This document shows, one piece after another, positions 29,184 through 34,600 of a stretch of DNA of 34,600 nt (its first letter is position 1; each line of letters begins with the position of its first letter). Below the pieces are notes generated by a model, which did not search any database, had not been told where the DNA came from, and saw only the letters and a list, made by a program, of their open reading frames with translations. The position numbers and the translations under genes were made by a program. The DNA is taken from NCBI GenBank assembly GCA_003695705.1, contig RFHU01000111.1, forward strand, positions 1 through 34,600, given 5' to 3'. Origin of the DNA: Planctomycetota bacterium. Lineage in GTDB: Bacteria; Planctomycetota; J058.

Positions 29184-29678
29184 TCAGCCGTCCAGGCGTC
29201 GGGCCCGCACCACCAAGAGCAGATCGCCGCCCTCTTCGCGGGCGCCGGGGCACTTGAGGAGGTAGGCGCCGCCTTCTTGCACGCGTGCGCGCACGCGCAC
29301 CACGCGCTCGGGAGGCCGCTTGGGGCGCTTGCGCAGGAGGGTGAGCGTCAGTTCGAGCCCGCCCCCGGGCGCCTCGCTCCAGGCGCAGCGCACCGAGTAG
29401 CCTGCGGGCAAGCCCTCGAGGGAGAGCACTTCGCCGGCCGCGCCGCGCGCCGAGGGGCCGCCGCGGTCCTCGAAGCGCGCGTAAGGCGTCTGGGCGAGGA
29501 CGGCCGCGAGCGGGGCGAGGGAGGCAGGGAGCTCGGGGCGAGCGTCCGCGGCGCGTTTGCCGTGGCCCACCACGGCGCGGACTTCCACGGCGGCCAGGGC
29601 ACCGGGCTGCGCCGCCGCGAGGGCCGGGGCGAGGCCCGCGAGGGCGAGGATCGGGAAAGCGAGTCCGCGCGGCGTCAT
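29184..29678 (-). CDS. Small secreted protein of unknown function
   Basis: 164 residues from ATG 29678 (an ATG at 29687 adds three residues). Signal peptide about 1-23 (GLAFPILALAGLAPALAAA). The mature part has the strand-like VEVRAVVGHGKRAAD, then PELPASLAPLAAVLAQTPYARFED, a pattern seen in other small secreted proteins of unknown role, and a basic region RKRPKRPPERVVRVRARV. The domain family is not identifiable. It lies 65 bp before the kinase and 119 bp after the anti-sigma gene, so may be part of that regulon. TAGCAT 7 nt before ATG 29678 supports this start. Confidence 0.7.
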   Translation of the reverse strand: MTPRGLAFPILALAGLAPALAAAQPGALAAVEVRAVVGHGKRAADARPELPASLAPLAAVLAQTPYARFEDRGGPSARGAAGEVLSLEGLPAGYSVRCAWSEAPGGGLELTLTLLRKRPKRPPERVVRVRARVQEGGAYLLKCPGAREEGGDLLLVVRARRLDG

Positions 29679-29685
29679 GAGCCCC

Positions 29686-29691
29686 ATGCTA
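29686..29691 (-). promoter_or_regulatory. Candidate -10 element before the small secreted protein
   Basis: On the minus strand TAGCAT ends 7 nt before the ATG at 29678. It overlaps the alternative ATG at 29687, so both cannot be fully right: a leaderless message would use 29678. Confidence 0.3.
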
Positions 29692-29797
29692 CCCCAGAGG
29701 GTGCCGGCGACCGGTCTGCGTCGTGCTGCCGCCCTTTGCCGGCGCGCTCCGCCCCTCGCGCGGGGTCGGTGCTTGGTTCCGAGGTGCGCTCATGGGC

Positions 29798-30301
29798 TCA
29801 GGGCCGCTCGGAGATCGCAATGCACACGACGGGCCAGGGCTCGACGTGCTGGCGGTAGCCGGGGCCCGCCTCGACTTCGAGGAGTTCGACGGCGCCCAGG
29901 GAGGGATCGCTCGCCGCCTGCCCCGAGACCGTCGCCGTCGCCCCGCTCCGGGGGGCGGGGCGGGAGGCGCTCGAGAGGACCAGGGCCAGTCCCACCGAGA
30001 AGAGGAGCAGCGCGGCCGCAGCGAGGAACAAGGGCAGGGCCCCCCGCCCCCCTCGGCGCGTCGCCCGCTCGCGCAGGTCGATCTCCTCCCACAGGCCGCA
30101 ACGCACCCGCTCCCAGTCGGCCTCGCTCGGGGCCGGCGGCTCCCAGTCGGTGAGCGGCGCCAGCGCGTCCTCGGCGCTGGCGAGGGCCTCCAGGCAGCGC
30201 GAGCAGGCAGCGAGGTGTTCCTCGAAGGCCGCGGACTCCTCGGCCGAAAGGTCTTCGGCGCGCTCGCCGGCGAAGACCTTGGACAGCTCGGTGCAGTCCA
30301 T
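29798..30301 (-). CDS. Zinc-finger (zf-HC2) anti-sigma factor
   Basis: 167 residues. The N-terminal zinc-finger anti-sigma domain has C3 (MDCTEL), H29, C33 and C36 (HLAACSRC), the usual His-Cys-Cys pattern. A single transmembrane segment at about 88-111 (ALPLFLAAAALLLFSVGLALVL) follows an acidic linker, leaving a periplasmic tail of about 55 residues. It probably holds the sigma factor encoded just upstream (130 bp) at the membrane until a signal is received. ATG 30301 is preceded by GGGGAG about 10 nt upstream. Zinc-finger identification is firm; the signal is unknown. Confidence 0.88.
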   Translation of the reverse strand: MDCTELSKVFAGERAEDLSAEESAAFEEHLAACSRCLEALASAEDALAPLTDWEPPAPSEADWERVRCGLWEEIDLRERATRRGGRGALPLFLAAAALLLFSVGLALVLSSASRPAPRSGATATVSGQAASDPSLGAVELLEVEAGPGYRQHVEPWPVVCIAISERP

Positions 30302-30431
30302 GTTCAACGATCTCCCCTCGGGGCGGAGTGCCCGAGAGCTGCGGGCTGGGGGCAGAGCCGGAGGTCCCGGCGGGGCTTGGGTCGGTGCTTCGACGCCAGG
30401 GGGGCGGGGGCTATTCGCGACGGCCTCGGCT

Positions 30432-31019
30432 TCACTGGGCGAACTCGGCGAGCATGCGCTGCAGGTTCTTGCGCGCGTAGAACAGGCGCGACATGACGGT
30501 CCCAATGGAGATCCCGAGCGTCTTGGCTATGTCCTTGTAAGACATGCCCTTTTGGGAGTAGAGCACGAACACCGTGCGGTGCTTCTCGCTCAGCTCGTCC
30601 AGGGCCCTGTCGAGGGCCTCGCGGAGTTCGCTGGCCTGCGCGCGGCCTCGGGGACCCTCGGCCACGTCCTTGCCGGCGAGGCGCCGCTCTTCGATCGGCT
30701 CGGCCCGGCGCACCCGGCGCCGTCGAGCGAGGTCGATGGCCTGGTGGGTGGCGATCTGGCACAGCCAGGTGCTCAGGGCGGCGCGGCCCTCGAAGCTGGG
30801 CAGGGAGCGGTGGGCCTTGACGAAGGTGTCCTGCACCACGTCGAGGGCGTCTTCCTGGTTGCGGCACATGCCGTAGGCGACCTTGAAGACCTTGTGGCGG
30901 TGCCGCTCGTAGATCTCCTCGAAGGCTGCCCGATCCCCCTTCTTGGCGCGGCGCACCAAGGCGAGGTCGTAGGCCCGCTCGTCGTCCGGTTTCGAAGGCT
31001 GCAAGGGGGGGCTGGGCAT
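30432..31019 (-). CDS. ECF RNA polymerase sigma factor
   Basis: 195 residues from ATG 31019. Region 2 (about 20-75) shows LVRRAKKGDRAAFEEIYERH and DALDVVQDTFVKAHRSL; region 4 (about 135-190) shows HRTVFVLYSQKGMSYKDIAKTLGI and SIGTVMSRLFYARKNL, the -35-binding helix-turn-helix. It directs RNA polymerase to stress or envelope promoters. The start is chosen for lack of conservation upstream; a frame running to 31130 is Arg-rich. The anti-sigma gene downstream and TAGAAT upstream fit an autoregulated pair, though an ECF-type promoter cannot be told apart from a housekeeping one here. Confidence 0.94.
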   Translation of the reverse strand: MPSPPLQPSKPDDERAYDLALVRRAKKGDRAAFEEIYERHRHKVFKVAYGMCRNQEDALDVVQDTFVKAHRSLPSFEGRAALSTWLCQIATHQAIDLARRRRVRRAEPIEERRLAGKDVAEGPRGRAQASELREALDRALDELSEKHRTVFVLYSQKGMSYKDIAKTLGISIGTVMSRLFYARKNLQRMLAEFAQ

Positions 31020-31032
31020 GGGGATCGACCGG

Positions 31033-31038
31033 ATTCTA
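31033..31038 (-). promoter_or_regulatory. Candidate -10 element of the sigma-factor gene
   Basis: TAGAAT on the minus strand ends 13 nt before the ATG at 31019, suggesting a very short leader of about 5-6 nt. No convincing -35 is visible. It stands out in GC-rich sequence. Confidence 0.35.
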
Positions 31039-31144
31039 AACCGAGTCCCTCGCTCCATGCCCCCCCGCAGGCGCCTTGGGGTTCCCCCGGTTGCTCGCGG
31101 ACCCCCGGTCGCATTGCCCGCCCGCTGCAAGTCGCTTATCGACG

Positions 31145-31174
31145 TTGACGCGCTCGCCCTGGGACGTCTAGAAT
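31145..31174 (+). promoter_or_regulatory. Sigma70-type promoter for the secreted protein gene
   Basis: TTGACG (31145-31150), an 18-bp spacer and TAGAAT (31169-31174) precede the ATG at 31217. The predicted leader is about 36 nt and carries AGAGAG. It is one of the clearest promoters in the window. Confidence 0.6.
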
Positions 31175-31216
31175 GCGCCCCGCGCCGCGCGCGGCCGCAC
31201 CGACCGAGAGAGCCCC

Positions 31217-31834
31217 ATGCCCCGTCTTGGACTCCGACCCCGTTTCCTTGCCCTCCTGGGTGCCGCGGCCTTGGCCGCCGGCGCTGCCTGGGCCCAAGAG
31301 GGCGCGGTCTACCGTTTCTTCCTGCGCAAGGACCTCGCCCGCTTGATCGCGGAGAATTCGGAGCGTGCGATCGGCCAGAAGGTGGTCGTGACCGACGAGC
31401 TCACGGTGATCTGGCCCGAGGCCCAGGAGCGCAAGAACGTGCTCGACGGCGAGGACTACGTCCTCTTCGACACCACCTACTTCCGCTGCGCCGTGCCCAC
31501 CAGCGCCCTGGGGACCCACCTCCAATCGATCTGGGAAGACGCCCGCCGCGGCTACGCCGAGGTGATTCAGAAGATCGAAGAGACGAACGCCGCCGAGGCC
31601 CGCCGCGAACTCTCCCCCTCGGAGGCCGCCGAGCGGCGTCGCCAGTACTACTGGGAGCTCTACCGCGTGTGGAGCAACAAGCCCATCGTCACCATCTACG
31701 GAACGTGCGACCGCCACGACTTCTGGGGCCAGGTCCACGGGAAGTCCCAGGGCGTCCGCACCGAGGCGGTGACCCTCGTCGTCGACAAGGTGGAGAAGCC
31801 GCGCAAGCGCTGCTACCGCTCGCTCGACGACTGA
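31217..31834 (+). CDS. Secreted protein of unknown function
   Basis: 205 residues, signal peptide about 1-27 ([15 protein letters not shown]). The mature protein is charged and mixed alpha/beta: [51 protein letters not shown] (one of two cysteines before CDRHD), a helix around [51 protein letters not shown] and a basic end. I find no known domain. It precedes hpnH by 88 bp and may share its transcript. Its role, including any link to hopanoids, is unknown. Confidence 0.8.
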   Translation: MPRLGLRPRFLALLGAAALAAGAAWAQEGAVYRFFLRKDLARLIAENSERAIGQKVVVTDELTVIWPEAQERKNVLDGEDYVLFDTTYFRCAVPTSALGTHLQSIWEDARRGYAEVIQKIEETNAAEARRELSPSEAAERRRQYYWELYRVWSNKPIVTIYGTCDRHDFWGQVHGKSQGVRTEAVTLVVDKVEKPRKRCYRSLDD

Positions 31835-31852
31835 CCTTTTTCCGCGTCCGGG

Positions 31853-31871
31853 CCTTCCCGCAGGGGGAAGG
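31853..31871 (+). terminator. Hairpin between the secreted protein gene and hpnH
   Basis: CCTTCCC (31853-31859) pairs with GGGAAGG (31865-31871) around a 5-nt loop, 19 nt after the stop at 31834. No T-tract follows. It could end the transcript in part or shape the leader of hpnH. Confidence 0.3.
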
Positions 31872-31922
31872 GCAGGCCCCTTCGAACGCCAACGATCCGT
31901 CCCTCGCAAGGTAGAGCCCCGC

Positions 31923-32930
31923 GTGGGTGTAAGCGTCAAGCAGTCGGCCAAGGTGGCCGCCTACGTCCTCAAGCAGCGTCTTCTGCGGCGCAAGCGCTAC
32001 CCGCTCGTGCTCATGCTCGAGCCGCTCTTGCGTTGCAACCTCGCCTGCGCAGGCTGCGGGAAGATCCAATACCCCGACCACGTCCTCGACAAGCGCCTGA
32101 CCCCCGAGGAGTGCTGGGAGGCCGTTGAAGAGTGCGGAGCCCCCGTCGTCTCCATTGCCGGAGGCGAGCCCTTGATCCACCCCGAGATCGGGGAGATCGT
32201 CCGCGGCTACGTGCGCCGCAAGCGCTTCGTCTACCTGTGCACCAACGCGATCCTCCTCGAACGCAGGCTGCACCTGCTCGAGCCGAGCGACTACCTCACC
32301 CTGTCGGTCCACCTCGACGGCCTCGAAGAGCGGCACGACCAAATGGTCGACCGAAAGGGCGTGTTCCAGAAGGCGGTCAAGGCCATTCGCGCGGCCAAGG
32401 CGGCCGGCTTCAAGGTCATGACGAACACCACCGTGTTCCGCGGCGAGGACCCCGCGGAGATCCGCGAGTTCTTCGACATGCTCAAGGAGCTTGGGATCGA
32501 CGGCATGATGATTTCGCCCGGCTATTCCTACGAGAAGGCCCCGCAGCAGGAACTCTTCTTGCAGCGAGAGCAGACCGTGGAGCTCTTCCAGCAGATCCTC
32601 GACGGCTACAAGGAGCGGGGCTGGGACTTCAATCACTCTCCCTTCTTCCTCGAGTTCCTCATGGGCAAGCACCCCGAGTACGACTGCACCCCCTGGGGAA
32701 ACCCGACCCGCACCGTCTTCGGCTGGCAGAAGCCCTGCTACTTGCTCGGCGAGGGCTACGCGCGCACCTTCAAGGAGCTCATGGAGGAGACCGAGTGGGC
32801 CGAGTACGGCCTGCGCAGCGGCAACCCCAAGTGCCAGAACTGCATGGTCCACTCGGGCTGGGAGGCGACCGCGGTCAACGACCACTTCGCTTCTCCCAAG
32901 AAGAGCCTCGCCTCGGTCCTGAGTGGCTAG
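31923..32930 (+). CDS. hpnH: Hopanoid biosynthesis radical SAM protein HpnH (adenosyl-hopene transferase)
   Basis: 335 residues starting at GTG 31923. HpnH joins the 5'-deoxyadenosyl group of SAM to diploptene (hopene), making adenosylhopane, the first step in side-chain extension. The sequence [26 protein letters not shown] (split at the cluster C38, C42, C45) is diagnostic for the family, along with [24 protein letters not shown] and the C-terminal CQNCMVHSG with its cysteine pair. The size is normal. hpnG lies 189 bp downstream. No squalene-hopene cyclase (shc) is in this window, so hopanoid genes are scattered. Confidence 0.96.
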   Translation: MGVSVKQSAKVAAYVLKQRLLRRKRYPLVLMLEPLLRCNLACAGCGKIQYPDHVLDKRLTPEECWEAVEECGAPVVSIAGGEPLIHPEIGEIVRGYVRRKRFVYLCTNAILLERRLHLLEPSDYLTLSVHLDGLEERHDQMVDRKGVFQKAVKAIRAAKAAGFKVMTNTTVFRGEDPAEIREFFDMLKELGIDGMMISPGYSYEKAPQQELFLQREQTVELFQQILDGYKERGWDFNHSPFFLEFLMGKHPEYDCTPWGNPTRTVFGWQKPCYLLGEGYARTFKELMEETEWAEYGLRSGNPKCQNCMVHSGWEATAVNDHFASPKKSLASVLSG

Positions 32931-33119
32931 CGGCTCGCCGGAGCGAACCCAGGCGGCGCCCTGCGTGGGGCGCAACGCGCAGGTCGCCGGACTGCAGAGC
33001 GCCTCGTTGGCCCTCGGCGTCGGGCCGGCCCATGGCCTCAGGGCGGACGCCCCCGCGTCGCCGCCGGTCGCCGCGCTGCGCCCTGGGCCTTTCCCCTTTG
33101 TCCTCGGTCCCTCGGCGCG

Positions 33120-33833
33120 GTGGCGCGCTTCGTCCTCCTCGCGCCCCTGAAGGCGGAGGCGGACGCGCTGGCCTCCGCCCTGGGGCCCGGCGAAGCCGCG
33201 GGCGCCCTGGCGCCGCCGGCTGCGCTGCGGCGGCACGGGGGCGTGCTCTGCGGCTGGTGTGGCATGGGCCGTGCGCCCGCCGAGGCGGCGGTCGCCGCGA
33301 TCGCGAAGACCCGGCCCGCGGCCCTGCTGTTCGCCGGGGTCGCCGGCGCACTGGCGCCGGGGCTTCGTTGCGGGGACGTGGTCTGGTTGGAGAGCGCCTT
33401 GGCAGGCGAGGAAGAGGAGCGCTGGGAGGCGCCGGCGCCCTTGGCCGCTGCCTCGAGCGACTGGCCGCGCGGAAGCGTGCTCACGGTCGAGGCGTTGGTC
33501 GGGGCGCCGGCGCAAAAGCGCCTCTTGGGCGAGTCCTTCGCGGCGGACCTGGTGGACATGGAGACCTTCTGGGCGGCACGCGCGGCCCGTCGCGCCGGGC
33601 TCCCTTTCGCCGCGGTGCGCGTCGTCCTCGACGAACGCGACGAGGAACTGCCCGACTTCTCGGCGGGGCTCGACCCGGTCGGACGCCCTCGGCTCCTGGC
33701 CTTTGGGCGGCGCCTTCTGCGCGGCCCCCGGGACGTGCTCGCCCTGCCCCGCCTGGCCCGTTCCTTCGGCGTGGCGGAGCGGTCGCTCTGCGCCGTGGCC
33801 CGCGCGGTGCGCGCAGCTATTGCAGAGTCGTGA
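33120..33833 (+). CDS. hpnG: Hopanoid-associated phosphorylase/nucleosidase HpnG
   Basis: 237 residues starting at GTG 33120. It belongs to the nucleoside phosphorylase superfamily: GMGRAPAEAA, LLFAGVAGALAPGLRCGDVVW, and the C-terminal VDMETFWAARAARRAGLPFAAVR with its purine-binding Met-Glu. HpnG removes adenine from adenosylhopane to form ribosylhopane, and its place directly after hpnH supports this role. Length is typical for the family. No strong ribosome site or promoter is seen in the 189-bp gap, which has a weak hairpin (GCGCCC 32956-32961 with GGGCGC 32968-32973). Confidence 0.9.
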   Translation: MARFVLLAPLKAEADALASALGPGEAAGALAPPAALRRHGGVLCGWCGMGRAPAEAAVAAIAKTRPAALLFAGVAGALAPGLRCGDVVWLESALAGEEEERWEAPAPLAAASSDWPRGSVLTVEALVGAPAQKRLLGESFAADLVDMETFWAARAARRAGLPFAAVRVVLDERDEELPDFSAGLDPVGRPRLLAFGRRLLRGPRDVLALPRLARSFGVAERSLCAVARAVRAAIAES

Positions 33834-33844
33834 TTCCCCTCCGG

Positions 33845-33873
33845 TTGCCTGCGGGGCGCCGCCCCCTTAGCTT
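33845..33873 (+). promoter_or_regulatory. Weak candidate promoter for the amidohydrolase-like gene
   Basis: TTGCCT (33845-33850), a 17-bp spacer and TAGCTT (33868-33873) precede the ATG at 33901. GGGGGAG (33885-33891) is a plausible ribosome site. The -10 is a poor match. Confidence 0.3.
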
Positions 33874-33900
33874 TGCCACCTCTCGGGGGAGCGCAGGACC

Positions 33901-34600
33901 ATGACACGCTGGCAGTGGGCAGTCTGGGTGGGCGCGGCGGCGCTGGCCCCTGCCATGGCCCAGGAGGCGCCCCTGGCCCTGGTCGGCGCGCGGATCGCCG
34001 GGCGCCCGGGTCCGCAGACGGTTTTGATCGCTGGGGGGAAGATTCGGGCGATCGCCTCCCGGATGCCCCTCCCCCCCGGGGTCCGCCGCCTCGACCTGGG
34101 TGGGCGTTGGGTCGAGCCCGGGCGGATCGACGCCTGGGCCAGCCTGGGGAACCCCGACCCGCGGGGGAACGCCCTCGACGCCTTCGACCCTTACGACGAG
34201 GCGGCGCTCCGCCGGGCCTGGCGGGGAGGCGTCACCACGGCGATCCTGACCCCCTACCGCGGGGCGGGCAACTCGGGCATGGCCGCCGCGGTCAAGCTGC
34301 GGCCCGGCCCGCTCGGCGAACGCGTCGTGGCGCGTGAGGTCGCGCTGTGCTCCAGCCTGGGCCTCGGCCGCAGCCCGGGCCCCGCCACGAGCGCAGGGAG
34401 CGCGCAGGCCTTGCGCAAGCTGCTCCGCGGGGCCCTCGCCTACCGCGACGCCTGGGACGAGTACCGCGAGAAGCTCGCGTCCTACGAGAAGGCGCTGGCC
34501 GAGAAGGCGAAGGCGAAGGGGAAGGGCTCCGGCGAGAAGGGGAAGGGCTCCGGCGAGAAGGGGAAGGAGGGCGCGAAGACCCGCCCCCGCGGCCCCACTC
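33901..34600 (+). CDS. Secreted amidohydrolase-like protein, partial (runs off the window)
   Basis: At least 233 residues with no stop before the edge, so the C-terminus is missing. Signal peptide about 1-21 (VWVGAAALAPAMA). Then an amidohydrolase N-terminal composite domain (LVGARIAGRPGPQTVLIAGGKIRAIA, split at the typical turn), LDLGGRWVEPGRIDAW and a GGVTTAI strand, which mark the metal-dependent hydrolase superfamily. The first metal site, normally HxH in DAHSH, reads DAWASLG, so both histidines are lost. The window ends within a Lys/Glu-rich linker with 21-bp repeats. Such secreted amidohydrolase relatives are frequent in planctomycetes, but this one may be inactive at that site or use other ligands. 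Confidence 0.85.
   Translation, partial: MTRWQWAVWVGAAALAPAMAQEAPLALVGARIAGRPGPQTVLIAGGKIRAIASRMPLPPGVRRLDLGGRWVEPGRIDAWASLGNPDPRGNALDAFDPYDEAALRRAWRGGVTTAILTPYRGAGNSGMAAAVKLRPGPLGERVVAREVALCSSLGLGRSPGPATSAGSAQALRKLLRGALAYRDAWDEYREKLASYEKALAEKAKAKGKGSGEKGKGSGEKGKEGAKTRPRGPT
34519..34560 (+). repeat. Two tandem 21-bp units in the amidohydrolase-like gene
   Basis: A 21-bp unit (gggaagggctccggcgagaa+g) occurs twice in perfect copy at 34519 and 34540, then a partial unit. It codes in frame for GKGSGEK repeats in a charged linker. Period and style recall the 21-bp units at 1409. Confidence 0.9.

Noticed and set aside
32956..32973. Hairpin between hpnH and hpnG as a terminator
   Set aside because: The stem is only 6 bp, all G and C, with no T-tract; such hairpins are common by chance in this composition.

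Overview
The window is very GC-rich, tightly packed bacterial chromosome. Four Ser/Thr (Hanks-type) protein kinases with varied accessory domains, many secreted or membrane proteins of unknown function, hopanoid genes (hpnH, hpnG) and an ECF sigma/anti-sigma pair suggest a Planctomycetota-like or, less likely, Myxococcota-like genome. This assignment is inferred from gene style; there is no rRNA or other taxonomic marker here, and I see no tRNA, rRNA or CRISPR.

Layout. 56-616 is an NYN-domain (PIN-like nuclease) protein. 857-11282 is a signalling and envelope block on the plus strand: a giant membrane kinase with TPR repeats, an FHA-GAF-GAF-GGDEF protein 3 nt behind it, an NAD-dependent SDR lacking the usual YxxxK, a polyprenyl-phosphate sugar phosphotransferase overlapping the SDR by 4 nt, and a small soluble kinase. 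An HtrA/DegQ protease (minus) lies back to back with a class I amidotransferase-like hydrolase (plus). 13745-16913 carries a two-TM protein with an Ala/Gly/Glu/Pro repeat tail, aroB and a TetR regulator. 16910-17794 is a patch of dead transposase fragments (IS1380-like, frameshifted, abutting an IS5-like N-terminus). Then come a secreted alpha/beta hydrolase, a secreted protein of unknown function, a long-chain acyl-CoA ligase (minus), a PflX-like radical SAM protein and an FHA-kinase-DUF4388 protein whose kinase domain looks degenerate. 25914-31019 is all minus strand: ECF sigma factor, zinc-finger anti-sigma factor, small secreted protein, kinase, DUF5519 (luciferase-like) protein and a class I/II aminotransferase. 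31217 to the end holds a secreted unknown protein, hpnH, hpnG and the start of a secreted amidohydrolase-like protein that runs off the window.

How it may work together. The most system-like unit is 857-10251, where a sensor kinase, a diguanylate cyclase with an FHA-like N-terminus, and sugar epimerase/EPS-initiating enzymes sit in order. This suggests a route from phosphorylation to c-di-GMP to surface polysaccharide, although the FHA domain lacks key residues. HpnH and HpnG are the known consecutive enzymes that make adenosylhopane and then ribosylhopane. A second theme is regulatory: several start codons have a -10-like hexamer only 7-9 nt upstream, as expected of leaderless transcripts, while other genes have clear -35/-10 pairs and leaders.
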